In this document: positions 48,031 to 55,973 of the stretch, piece after piece
Layout of the letters: each line of letters opens with the position of its first letter
Position numbering within the stretch: position 1 is the stretch's first letter
Source: JAMXLG01 sp963765935
GTDB taxonomy: Bacteria; Vulcanimicrobiota; Vulcanimicrobiia; Vulcanimicrobiales; Vulcanimicrobiaceae
Assembly (NCBI GenBank): GCA_963765935.1
Contig: CAVXXX010000003.1
Span: 62,001-126,000, forward strand
DNA length: 64,000 nt
Direction of reading: 5' to 3'
Program-made: the position numbers and the translations under genes
The notes under the pieces: generated by a model
Told to the model about the DNA's origin: nothing
The model's database searches: none
Seen by the model: the letters and a program-made list of their open reading frames with translations, nothing else

Positions 48031-48810
48031 TCACCGCGAACTCCACGAAAAAACCGGAGGCTCCGCATACGAATCATAGCCGTCTTCGTACTTCACCCCG
48101 GCGAGATACAGCCCATGAGCCGGCGCGGTGAGGCCCGCCGCAGCGCGCGCTTTTGCCGCGAGAATTGCGGGCATCGTTGCCGGATCGCGGCGGCCCACCC
48201 CGCATTCGATGAGCGTCCCGACGATCGTGCGCACCATACGATGCAAGAATCCGTCGCCGGATATTTGCACGCGCACGTATTCGCCCGATTCTACGATCTG
48301 GAGCGACTGCACCGTGCGGATCGTGATTCCGCCCTCCGGAAGCATGCCGCAAAACGAACGGAAATCATGCTCGCCGATCAGATGCGCTGCGCCTTCACGC
48401 ATCGCGTTGACATCAAGTTTGCGGTAGACGTGATACGCGCGATGGGCGAGTAACGCTGAGCGGTCCTTGCGATGCAGCAATGCATACATGTACGTACGTG
48501 ACCGTGCGGAGAAGCGCGCTGAGAAATTCGAGTGGACGATTGCAACATCGCGAACGGATACGTCCTCGGCAAGCGCGGTGTTGCACGCGATTGCGAGGCG
48601 CTCGAACGGAAACGAGCGGGAAGTGCTAAATGATATGACTTGCCCGCTCGCGTGTACGCCGGCGTCGGTGCGTCCGGCGCTGGCGATTTTTATCGGTTCT
48701 TGCAACAGCGACGAGAGCACGCGTTCCAATTCGCCTGCAACGGTGCGGAGCGTTTGTTGGAATTGAAAGCCGAAGAATCGTGAGCCGTCATACTCGACGG
48801 CCGCGCGAAT
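48031..48810 (-). CDS. truA: tRNA pseudouridine synthase A (no canonical start codon seen)
   Basis: The catalytic loop ASAGRTDAGVHASGQVISF (with the essential Asp), SARSRTYMYALL, and GDGFLHRMVRTIVGTLIECG define TruA, which makes pseudouridine at positions 38-40 of tRNA. The first ATG/GTG/TTG in frame is the TTG at 48729, but the conserved N-terminal strand with EYDGSRFFGFQFQQTLRTVAGELE lies upstream of it in the same frame. The frame there has no standard start back past the stop of the DUF5069 gene, so ATT near 48810, ACG, or a base missing from the sequence must be considered. End is clear. Confidence 0.88.
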   Translation of the reverse strand: MRAAVEYDGSRFFGFQFQQTLRTVAGELERVLSSLLQEPIKIASAGRTDAGVHASGQVISFSTSRSFPFERLAIACNTALAEDVSVRDVAIVHSNFSARFSARSRTYMYALLHRKDRSALLAHRAYHVYRKLDVNAMREGAAHLIGEHDFRSFCGMLPEGGITIRTVQSLQIVESGEYVRVQISGDGFLHRMVRTIVGTLIECGVGRRDPATMPAILAAKARAAAGLTAPAHGLYLAGVKYEDGYDSYAEPPVFSWSSR

Positions 48811-48818
48811 CGTCGTCG

Positions 48819-49241
48819 TTAGACGTTCACGGTCTCCCGTTTCGGAACCGTCCGCTTCTCGTCCAGATCCAGAAGGTCTGCCCAGCTCGTCACGTCCGTG
48901 CGATCCGGTGCAACCTGATTGCGAAGTTGAAGGAAATATTCGAGCGATTCTCCCGACGGCTTATGGTTCAACCATTCCCGGTTCCAACGATCGATCTCCT
49001 CGGGTGACTTCTTGGCGACGAAGCCCTTCACATACGACTCGATCTCGGCGTCGGTCTTCGCGTTCTTGATGACGTCGAGCAGCGCGTCGTGATCGATACC
49101 GAGGAACGAAAAGACGGCTCGGTCCATCGAACAGTTGTAATCGTATTCGCCGAGCTTGTCCGCGGCGGCAGCCTTGCCCTTATCGATCGTCCGGGCGATT
49201 TGGACGACTCCGAAGAGTTTCTGGGACACGACCCAGGACAC
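48819..49241 (-). CDS. DUF5069 domain protein
   Basis: About 140 residues: GVVQIARTIDKGKAAAADKLGEYDYNCSMDRAVFSFLGIDHDALLDVIKNAKTDAEIESYVKG, then SPEEIDRWNREWLNHKPSGES, which follows the DUF5069 pattern (L-G-x-Y-x-Y-x-C-x-x-D, F-L-G-I-D, N-x-x-x-x-x-x). Function unknown. It lies between lysS and truA in the same direction. The GTG start is one of two GTGTCC repeats nearby, neither with a good ribosome site. Confidence 0.75.
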   Translation of the reverse strand: MSWVVSQKLFGVVQIARTIDKGKAAAADKLGEYDYNCSMDRAVFSFLGIDHDALLDVIKNAKTDAEIESYVKGFVAKKSPEEIDRWNREWLNHKPSGESLEYFLQLRNQVAPDRTDVTSWADLLDLDEKRTVPKRETVNV

Positions 49242-49260
49242 GACTTACCAAATACCGGTT

Positions 49261-49280
49261 GCAGGCTGAGAGTAGCCTGC
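49261..49280 (-). other. Hairpin between lysS and the DUF5069 gene
   Basis: GCAGGCT and AGCCTGC form a 7-bp perfect stem with a six-base loop, 17 bases after the lysS stop. No T-run follows, so it may be a pause or processing element rather than a terminator. Confidence 0.35.
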
Positions 49281-49297
49281 GCTCGCGGACCCCTGCG

Positions 49298-50815
49298 CTA
49301 CCCGTGTTGGCGCTGCAGCGGGAACAGTAATACGTCTCGAATCGACGTGTTGTTTGTGAGCAGCATGATCAAACGGTCGATGCCGATGCCGATGCCGGCG
49401 GTCGGAGGCATGGCGTACTCGAGCGCGCGCACGAAATCCCAATCGGGTTCGGGAATCTCTTCGTTGCCTTGCGCGCGTTCGCGGATTTGCGCTTCGAAGC
49501 GCGTCCGCTGATCGTCGGGATCGTTCAACTCGGTAAACGCGTTCGAAATCTCCATGGTATTACAGAAAAGTTCGTAGCGATCGACGAGTTCGGGGTCGCC
49601 GGCTTTCCGCTTCGAAAGCGGCGAGATGATCACCGGATAGTCCATCACGAATGTAGGATCGATCAAATGCGGTTCGAGTACGCGTTCGAAGATCTTATCG
49701 AGCGCGTGGCCATGCGACGGCGACGGGGGCAGCCCTAGTTCCGTGAGAATTCCGGCGGCGCCGCTTGCATCGAGCAGCCGATCGCGCGTAAAACGCCCAC
49801 CAGAGTGTTGGGCGATGCCTTCGAGGTAGCTGATGCGCGTAAACGGCCGGACGAATGAAATCGTGCGGTCGCCTACGGTCAACTTGTCGTCGCCGCCGGT
49901 CACGACGTTCACGAGATGCGCGATCAGCGCTTCGTTGAACTCCATCATGTCGTGCACGTCCCAATACGCCGCGTAGAGTTCCATCATCGTGAACTCCGGA
50001 TTGTGCGTCGTATCGATGCCTTCGTTTCGGAAGATGCGGCCTATTTCGTACACCCGCTCCATGCCGCCGACAATCAACCGCTTGAGATTCAACTCCGTCG
50101 CGATGCGCAGTTGCATCTCTTCGCCGGAGAGCGCGTTCACATTGGTCAAAAACGGACGCGCGGCGGCGCCCCCGGCTACATGAAGCAGCGTGGGCGTCTC
50201 GCATTCGTAGAAGCCGCGGCTATCGGTAAACCGGCGCATCTCGGCGACGATGCGGCTGCGCATGATCATCGTGTCACGCACGTCCGGATTGACGATTAAA
50301 TCGACGTACCGTTGACGATAGCGCTTCTCGACGTCTTGCAATCCGTGCCACTTGTCAGGAAGCGGCATCAAGGCTTTCGAGAGCACTTCGAACGAGCGAA
50401 CGTGCAGCGTGAGATCGCCCTTCTTGGAGCGAAATATAAAACCACTGACGCCGATGATGTCACCGCGGTCGAGATCGTTCCAGATCGCGAAGCCGTCGTC
50501 GCCCATTTCGTCCTTCCGGACGTAGAGCTGTAGACGACCCGTGCGGTCGTGCAAATCGGCGAAGAGTGTTTTGCCGGCGGTGCGAACCGACATCAAGCGT
50601 CCGGCAATATTCCAGTTCTCGGATTCGGCGTGCTGCCCAACTTCGAGGACTTCATATTGACGCAGCAGATCTTCAGCCGTCGCGTCGACGGCGAAGCGCG
50701 TTTGCGCAAACGGATCCTTGCCGCGCGAACGTAAAGCGGCCAGATTTTCCCGTCTGGCCGCTACAAGTGCTGATTCGGTCTTGCCGAGCTCGTGCTCGGG
50801 ATTTTCAGCCGACAT
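49298..50815 (-). CDS. lysS: Lysyl-tRNA synthetase, class II
   Basis: 505 residues. The OB-fold anticodon-binding domain (NIAGRLMSVRTAGKTLFADLHDRTGRLQLYVR) is followed by class II motif 1 (IVAEMRRFTDSRGFYECETPTLL), motif 2 (FRNEGIDTTHNPEFTMMELYAAY), and motif 3 (TAGIGIGIDRLIMLLT). It charges tRNA-Lys. It follows greA 16 bases downstream, a common gene pair. Confidence 0.97.
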   Translation of the reverse strand: MSAENPEHELGKTESALVAARRENLAALRSRGKDPFAQTRFAVDATAEDLLRQYEVLEVGQHAESENWNIAGRLMSVRTAGKTLFADLHDRTGRLQLYVRKDEMGDDGFAIWNDLDRGDIIGVSGFIFRSKKGDLTLHVRSFEVLSKALMPLPDKWHGLQDVEKRYRQRYVDLIVNPDVRDTMIMRSRIVAEMRRFTDSRGFYECETPTLLHVAGGAAARPFLTNVNALSGEEMQLRIATELNLKRLIVGGMERVYEIGRIFRNEGIDTTHNPEFTMMELYAAYWDVHDMMEFNEALIAHLVNVVTGGDDKLTVGDRTISFVRPFTRISYLEGIAQHSGGRFTRDRLLDASGAAGILTELGLPPSPSHGHALDKIFERVLEPHLIDPTFVMDYPVIISPLSKRKAGDPELVDRYELFCNTMEISNAFTELNDPDDQRTRFEAQIRERAQGNEEIPEPDWDFVRALEYAMPPTAGIGIGIDRLIMLLTNNTSIRDVLLFPLQRQHG

Positions 50816-50830
50816 AGCGAGCTCGCCGAA

Positions 50831-51355
50831 CTATGACGCTTTTTTCGCCGTCTTCTTTGCGGGCGCGACTGCGCCGTTGCCGTTCTTGATCGTTTCGATC
50901 TTGTATTTGACGACGCCGCGCGGCGTCGAGACGTCGACCGTCTCGCCTTTCTTGTGCCCGATCAGCGCGCGCCCGAGCGGTGATTCGTTCGAGATACGCT
51001 TCGCACTCGGATCGGCTTCCGCTGATCCGACGATATGAAATTCATAGCTGTCGTTGTTCTTGAGGTCTTTGACCTTAACGGTCGCGCCCAAGTGCACTTC
51101 GTCGGCGGCATATTCGGACTCATCGATAATGCGCGAGTTGCGGATCATCGCTTCGAGCTTAAGGATGCGGCCTTCGATGAAAGCCTGCTCTTGCTTGGCA
51201 TCCTCGTACTCGGCGTTTTCGCTCAGGTCGCCGTACTCTTTCGCCTGACGGATCCGGTCGTTGACTTCTTTGCGATGGACGGCCTTGAGCTCATCGAGCT
51301 CGTTCTGGAGTTTCGCCAGGCCTTCGGCGGTGAGAATAATCTCTTTTTCGTTCAA
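50831..51355 (-). CDS. greA: Transcription elongation factor GreA
   Basis: About 174 residues. The N-terminal coiled coil (LTAEGLAKLQNELDELKAVHRKEVNDRIRQAKEYGDLSENAEYEDAKQEQAFIEGRI) carries the acidic tip that reactivates stalled RNA polymerase. The C-terminal domain has VGSAEADPSAKRISNESPLGRALIGHKKGE. The TTG start has GAGGG seven bases upstream. The protein ends in a Lys/Ala tail (APAKKTAKKAS) that is unusual for GreA. Confidence 0.95.
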   Translation of the reverse strand: MNEKEIILTAEGLAKLQNELDELKAVHRKEVNDRIRQAKEYGDLSENAEYEDAKQEQAFIEGRILKLEAMIRNSRIIDESEYAADEVHLGATVKVKDLKNNDSYEFHIVGSAEADPSAKRISNESPLGRALIGHKKGETVDVSTPRGVVKYKIETIKNGNGAVAPAKKTAKKAS

Positions 51356-51449
51356 GTACAGACCCTCACGAAGGATCGGGGAAAAGGCCCGGGAGCCCGT
51401 TTCACCGACCCCGTGTAATAAATTTTGCGCCCGGGGAAGGACGCTGGCG

Positions 51450-51500
51450 CGGTTTGTTTGGGGGACTCGGACCGTTCCCCTGCCCCATGACGGCAAACCG
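51450..51500 (-). other. Structured region in the greA-permease gap
   Basis: A long outer stem (CGGTTTG with CAAACCG) encloses a GGGGA/TCCCC inner stem. It lies between the permease stop and greA. It may end the permease message or structure the greA leader. Both are guesses from base pairing alone. Confidence 0.25.
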
Positions 51501-51506
51501 GGACTT

Positions 51507-52847
51507 CTACCCTCGCAGAACCCGACCGCGCCAGAGCGCAAACGGTATACCCAGCACAATCCCGCCCCATGCATACCAACGCAAAACTTGATCCTCGACT
51601 GCGATGGTTGCGCCGAGAACTCCCAGCAATGCCACGGCGCCGATCGAGGGAATGACGACTCCCAGGAGCGGCATGTCCCGCTCTTGACTAAACCGGCGGA
51701 CGGCCGCGAAGGCCGACAGCACGAAGAGCAACCCGAGAAAAACGGAACTGGCATTCAAGACCAACTGGAGCTGGTCGGCCGCGGTTTTGGAAAAGCCGGT
51801 GACCAGTTCGCAGACCGTGACCAGCACGGCAATAATCGCAAGCGACCACAACGGCTCGTCGCGATGATCGAGGTCGCCGAGTGCATGTGGCAAGAGCCGG
51901 TCGCGTCCCATCGCGAACGCCGAGCGAGAGAGATAAAGAATCGTCGTCCACAAGGTCGTCAGCGTCGAGACGAGCACGGTCACGACGATTGCGAAACGCC
52001 ACCATCCTCCGCCGAGAAGCGTCCCGACGTACGCGAGCGCATCGGTTTGGTTGTCCGCGAATCCCTTCGGCGTTCCAAGGTGCATGTACGCGAGCATGCA
52101 CGCAAGCAATGCGATCGTCGAAACGAGAAGACCCGCGATACCACCGCGTCCCGCTGCGACCGGCGAATCATCCACCTCTTCACTCGTCGACGCGCTCACT
52201 TCCCAACCGTCATTCATCCACACCGCGAGCGTCATCGCGGTCACGAATCCGCCGGCGGCAAACGGCGTCGGGGCCGGGTCAGGCTGTGTAAGTGCGACGT
52301 GCGATGCGTGCGGCACGAGCGCGGCGGCAACCGCCGTCACACCCAACACGAGCAATTCAAACGCGAGCGCGAGAAACGTAACCAGCGCCGTTGGCCGGAC
52401 ACCCACGTAGAGCAACACGGAACTCGCGACGATCCATACTGCGCCGACGACCGCCGCCCACGCCGGATCGCTTTCATGGGCCGGCGCGATAAGTGCAAGG
52501 GTATACAGTCCGGCAGGCACGGCAATTGCCATTGTTGCGAAGAAATTGGAAAGTAAGAGCAGCCACGCACCGTACGCGCCGACGCGCGCACCGAATGCCA
52601 TGCGGATCCAACTGTATGATGAGCCCGCGTTCGGCGCGACACGAGAAAGTTGCGCAAAGGCGATTGCAACGCAGAGCATGATTGCAGAAAGCACGAGGAA
52701 CGCAACAGGCGCGCCCGTTCCCGCTGCCGCAACCATCGGTCCCATCGTCGAGGCAAGCGAATACGCCGGTCCCATCGAAGCCGACGCGAGCACCGAGATG
52801 TCGAAGTAATGCAGCACGCGCGGCAAGTGACGTGTCGCCTGCGCCAC
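51507..52847 (-). CDS. APC-superfamily amino acid permease
   Basis: About 446 residues and 12 TM helices. The opening FDISVLASASMGPAYSLASTMGPMVAAAG holds the substrate-loop glycines typical of APC transporters. SRVAPNAGSSYSWIRMAFGARVGAYGAWLLLLSNF is TM3. GGFVTAMTLAVWMNDGWEVSASTSEEVDD corresponds to the TM6 region. Proton-coupled amino acid or amine uptake is the likely role; the substrate is unknown. The GTG starts one base after the phosphodiesterase stop, so the two are coupled. Confidence 0.85.
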   Translation of the reverse strand: MAQATRHLPRVLHYFDISVLASASMGPAYSLASTMGPMVAAAGTGAPVAFLVLSAIMLCVAIAFAQLSRVAPNAGSSYSWIRMAFGARVGAYGAWLLLLSNFFATMAIAVPAGLYTLALIAPAHESDPAWAAVVGAVWIVASSVLLYVGVRPTALVTFLALAFELLVLGVTAVAAALVPHASHVALTQPDPAPTPFAAGGFVTAMTLAVWMNDGWEVSASTSEEVDDSPVAAGRGGIAGLLVSTIALLACMLAYMHLGTPKGFADNQTDALAYVGTLLGGGWWRFAIVVTVLVSTLTTLWTTILYLSRSAFAMGRDRLLPHALGDLDHRDEPLWSLAIIAVLVTVCELVTGFSKTAADQLQLVLNASSVFLGLLFVLSAFAAVRRFSQERDMPLLGVVIPSIGAVALLGVLGATIAVEDQVLRWYAWGGIVLGIPFALWRGRVLRG

Positions 52848-52848
52848 G

Positions 52849-53358
52849 CTAGTGTCTCGAAAGATAAAAGCGGTGTACGGCACGGACGCGCGACCCTTCA
52901 ATCCGCACGATGCCGTAGGAATACGCCGGATTCAACCGCTTGTCGGTCGGCGATCCGGGATTAAAAAGCAACACGCCCTCGCGCCGTCCGCGATACGGAA
53001 TATGCGAGTGGCCGAAGAGAATTGCATCGACCTCGTCATCCGAAAAGGCACCGAAGGCCCGATCCGCCGTCGAACGCCCTTTGCCCGCATGGCCATGGAC
53101 GATCCCGATGCGCGCTTCTTCCGCTTCGATGATCTTGCGTTCACCCAGCTCCGCGTGCAGCTTCTTTCCGTCGTTGTTGCCGGCAACCGCGACGACGGGC
53201 GCGATCGTCTCGAGCAATTCGATCGCCATACGTTCGGTCAAATCGCCGCAATGCGCGATCACGTCGACCTTCGCCCGCGTCAACCCGCGCACGAGCGCGG
53301 GCGGAAGTTCACGTCCGAAGCGGGGAAGATGCGTGTCGGAGACAACGCCGACGATCAA
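52849..53358 (-). CDS. YfcE/MJ0936-type metallophosphodiesterase
   Basis: 169 residues. GVVSDTHLPR, VIAHCGDL, VVAVAGNNDGKKL, GIVHGHAG and FGHSHIPYR are the five metal-binding motifs of the calcineurin-like family in its small phosphodiesterase form. NPGSPTDKR near the end is a further family mark. It cleaves phosphodiesters with Mn or similar. The TTG start overlaps the upstream stop by four bases (TTGA). Physiological substrate unknown. Confidence 0.88.
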   Translation of the reverse strand: MIVGVVSDTHLPRFGRELPPALVRGLTRAKVDVIAHCGDLTERMAIELLETIAPVVAVAGNNDGKKLHAELGERKIIEAEEARIGIVHGHAGKGRSTADRAFGAFSDDEVDAILFGHSHIPYRGRREGVLLFNPGSPTDKRLNPAYSYGIVRIEGSRVRAVHRFYLSRH

Positions 53359-54260
53359 TTCAGCGAGATAACCCGCGGAGTCAAGTGAAGTTCGAGCAGG
53401 ACGCGCTCGTAGTCGGCCGGCGTGACATCTTCCCACCGCTTTCCGAGCAGCGCGAGCAGCGCCGCCTCAATCACGTTGGTCCCAAACGAGCGGCCTTGGA
53501 AATCGGGCGTCGTGGTAACGAGCAGCGTTACGCCGCGATCTCGCAGTTCATCGATGTTCGCCTGCGTCACCGTGTTGGTCAACACGATCTTTCCATCGAG
53601 CCGCGGCGGCATGAACTGACGCATGAAGTGGAAATCGCCGGCAATAATATCCGCTTCTTCATAGTACTGCGGATATTTCGGCTCCGGCGGCTTCTCTTGT
53701 TTCTTGCCCGTCGGATAGAAAAACTGAAACGGCAGTTTGCAAGCGTCCGGCAAATACTTCTCCGCCATCTCTTCGAACGTTTTAAGATCGCGCACGGCCA
53801 TGTCTTTATCGAGCGCGAAAATAAAGTCGCCAAAGAGCACGTTCGCACCGGCATCAACGAGGGCTTGCGCCATGCCGAAGCGGTCGAGCGCGCTCACCAT
53901 GAGGACCTTCTTTCCGCGAAGGTCGACGTGCAACGCATCCTGCATGAAGCGCACGGCGTTGCGTTCGAGCGTATTCTTCAATCCGCTGCCGTCTACAACC
54001 GGCGTCGTTTTCGCCGCGTTAAGTAAGCGCAACCCGTCGCGCAGCGCATACCGCTTCGATCCGGCGTAGAGATACACGTCAATTCCACCGAGCCCGATTG
54101 CATCAACCGTACCGTCGAGTTCAGCGACACGTTTGATCGCCGCATCGAGCTTTCCATCAACTCCTTCTCGCGAAATATCGAACTCCTCGCCCATCAAGGT
54201 CACCATGGCGCGATGATCGCGCGTAGAAGAACCCAGAGAAACGCTAACGATTTTCTTCAT
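53355..54260 (-). CDS. Quinate-5-dehydrogenase-like conserved protein
   Basis: 301 residues. MKKIVSVSLGSSTRDHRAMVTLMGEEFDISREG, VDAIGLGGIDVYLYAGSKRYALRDGLRLL, TTPVVDGSGLKNTLERNAVRFMQ, and MVSALDRFGMAQALVDAGANVLFGDFIFAL match a conserved group that some pipelines label quinate 5-dehydrogenase. The GLGGID/GSGLKNTLER motifs are shared by the group, but the reaction is not proven. It is followed by a phosphodiesterase and preceded by an acyl-ACP-reductase-like gene, both in the same direction. The RBS and start are normal (ATG AAG AAA). Confidence 0.7.
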   Translation of the reverse strand: MKKIVSVSLGSSTRDHRAMVTLMGEEFDISREGVDGKLDAAIKRVAELDGTVDAIGLGGIDVYLYAGSKRYALRDGLRLLNAAKTTPVVDGSGLKNTLERNAVRFMQDALHVDLRGKKVLMVSALDRFGMAQALVDAGANVLFGDFIFALDKDMAVRDLKTFEEMAEKYLPDACKLPFQFFYPTGKKQEKPPEPKYPQYYEEADIIAGDFHFMRQFMPPRLDGKIVLTNTVTQANIDELRDRGVTLLVTTTPDFQGRSFGTNVIEAALLALLGKRWEDVTPADYERVLLELHLTPRVISLN

Positions 54261-54414
54261 TTTGCACGGCGCTCCGGCCTGGCCTCCGCGCCCCCCACTT
54301 CGTGGGGCCCCCTAACCATGGCGCGCGACACAACTTGGTTCGCAGATAATTCCCCTAGGGCGCGCCTAAACAACGTTGCGTTGCTAGCAATCATCGATCG
54401 GGACATCGTCTCGC

Positions 54415-55527
54415 TCAAACTGCCATCCTCCGCATTGCGGCCGCTTGTCGTGTGGCGGCGATTTTTTCCGGTGTTATTGCGGCGTCGAAGGCGCGCATGT
54501 CGGCGAGAGTGAAGCCGCAGCGCGTTGCCATCTCTTCGATGTCGACGATTTTCTGAAGTTCGATGCCACGGCCGAGCGTGTACGATTCGAGCCGGCGTTC
54601 GAGTGCGAGCACCATCGTTTCGCTCATGCATGCAAGCGCGGTGCGGGGTGGTAGATTCAAATCGAAGTCGGTGCCGGGTTCGCGAACGCGCTCGAAACGC
54701 GGCTCGCCGGGAACGCGCATGTTTCCGCCTTCGGTGACGAGCACATCAGGCCGTTCCGTCGCAACGCGTCGGCTGACATCATGCGGAAGCGACAGTTCGC
54801 AAACAATGGCACCGGTTTGCAAGTCTTCGGGTTCGATGATATCTTGCGTCGACGACGTCGCGGTGAGAACGAGCTGTGAGCGGCGAACGGCGTCCGAAAT
54901 GTCCGTCGTGTAGCTCGACTCGCACGGAAGCTCGCCGCGCACTTGCTCGTGGAACTTCTCCAGGCGCGTGGCGTTGCGCGCGACGAGGATCACGTGCTTG
55001 ACGCGCGGTGCGATCAATTTCACACATGCGCCTCCGATCGACCCCGTCGCGCCAACCACTACGGCTGTAGACGACGTAGCATCGATTCCCATCTCCCTCG
55101 CGCCGCGGAAGAGGCTCTGAATGCCGGCAGCAATTGTCAGCGAGTTTCCCGTTGTCACGGGAATCGGCGAACGTTCGGCGATCGTCACACCGCCATCGCC
55201 CACAACGCCGGTGAAAGCACCAAGTCCGGCGATTTCCGCACCGAGTTCCGCACCAATCTCAATCGCGCGCACGATCCGCTTGTAGACCTCTTCGCGCGGA
55301 AATTCAATCATCTGTTCGGGAAGCAGCGGCGCTGCAACGAACCAGCCTTCGGTTTCACGACCATCCGGCGTGCGTACGCCCGTCACATGGACGGCGGCCC
55401 ATGCCGGCATCCATTCCATAATCTTACGGATAATCGGCGCGCCTTTCCCCGCCGCGCCCGGTTCGTAACGGGCAACGTCTTCGAGGGAAAGTGGATGAAT
55501 GACAAAGCAGAACTTGGGCGATTTCAC
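54415..55527 (-). CDS. Acyl-ACP-reductase-like NAD(P)-binding protein
   Basis: 370 residues. The Rossmann part has VVVGATGSIGGACVKLI and HVILVARNATRLEKF. Upstream is LGAFTGVVGDGGVTIAERSPIPVTTGNSLTIAAG, very like the GGFTSI.......TTGNT stretch of cyanobacterial long-chain acyl-ACP reductase. LVLTATSSTQDIIEP and CMSETMVLALERRLE also align with that enzyme. In cyanobacteria that protein makes fatty aldehydes for alkane synthesis; some pipelines label this type shikimate dehydrogenase instead. The start GTG is one base after the SRPBCC stop. No aldehyde-deformylating oxygenase gene is adjacent. Confidence 0.65.
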   Translation of the reverse strand: MKSPKFCFVIHPLSLEDVARYEPGAAGKGAPIIRKIMEWMPAWAAVHVTGVRTPDGRETEGWFVAAPLLPEQMIEFPREEVYKRIVRAIEIGAELGAEIAGLGAFTGVVGDGGVTIAERSPIPVTTGNSLTIAAGIQSLFRGAREMGIDATSSTAVVVGATGSIGGACVKLIAPRVKHVILVARNATRLEKFHEQVRGELPCESSYTTDISDAVRRSQLVLTATSSTQDIIEPEDLQTGAIVCELSLPHDVSRRVATERPDVLVTEGGNMRVPGEPRFERVREPGTDFDLNLPPRTALACMSETMVLALERRLESYTLGRGIELQKIVDIEEMATRCGFTLADMRAFDAAITPEKIAATRQAAAMRRMAV

Positions 55528-55528
55528 G

Positions 55529-55966
55529 CTACGCTTTTTCGGCCTCCGCCTTCAATGCTGCGAGCATCATCTCGCTGTTTTCCTTGACCTTTTTCTCCAA
55601 GGTGGGCCCGATCAACTCCGCGAGCGTCGGCACGCCGAAATCGAAGTCGACGCCGAGCACGACGTGTGTCACACCATCACGCTCTTCGAAAATCCACGCG
55701 CCTTCGAATTTGTCGAGATCGCCGTCGATCAGTTTGTAGTCGATGCGCAGCGCAGCGTCATCGAAGCGATCCTCTTCGGTCCACTCGATCGGCGCCTCTT
55801 CGACCAGTGTCTTCCAGCGCGTGATCCAGTGATCCGCATGGCGTTCCAGCACCGAAACGGTTTCGACATCCGGCATGAATTGCGGAAAGCGCTCTTGATC
55901 TTTCGCAAGCTCGTAGACGGCGTGCGCGGGCGCCGCGATAGCAATCGTGGTTTCGACGTAGGGCAT
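55529..55966 (-). CDS. SRPBCC (START-like) ligand-binding protein
   Basis: 145 residues of the polyketide-cyclase/START fold. It has VETTIAIAAPAHAVYELAKDQERFPQFMPDVETVSVLER, the opening strand-helix, and a final long helix (LIGPTLEKKVKENSEMMLAALK). Between them is WKTLVEEAPIEWTEEDRFDD. Such proteins bind hydrophobic ligands in the cavity. It lies directly before the acyl-ACP-reductase-like gene and probably shares its substrate type. Confidence 0.8.
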   Translation of the reverse strand: MPYVETTIAIAAPAHAVYELAKDQERFPQFMPDVETVSVLERHADHWITRWKTLVEEAPIEWTEEDRFDDAALRIDYKLIDGDLDKFEGAWIFEERDGVTHVVLGVDFDFGVPTLAELIGPTLEKKVKENSEMMLAALKAEAEKA

Positions 55967-55973
55967 GGCAGTT

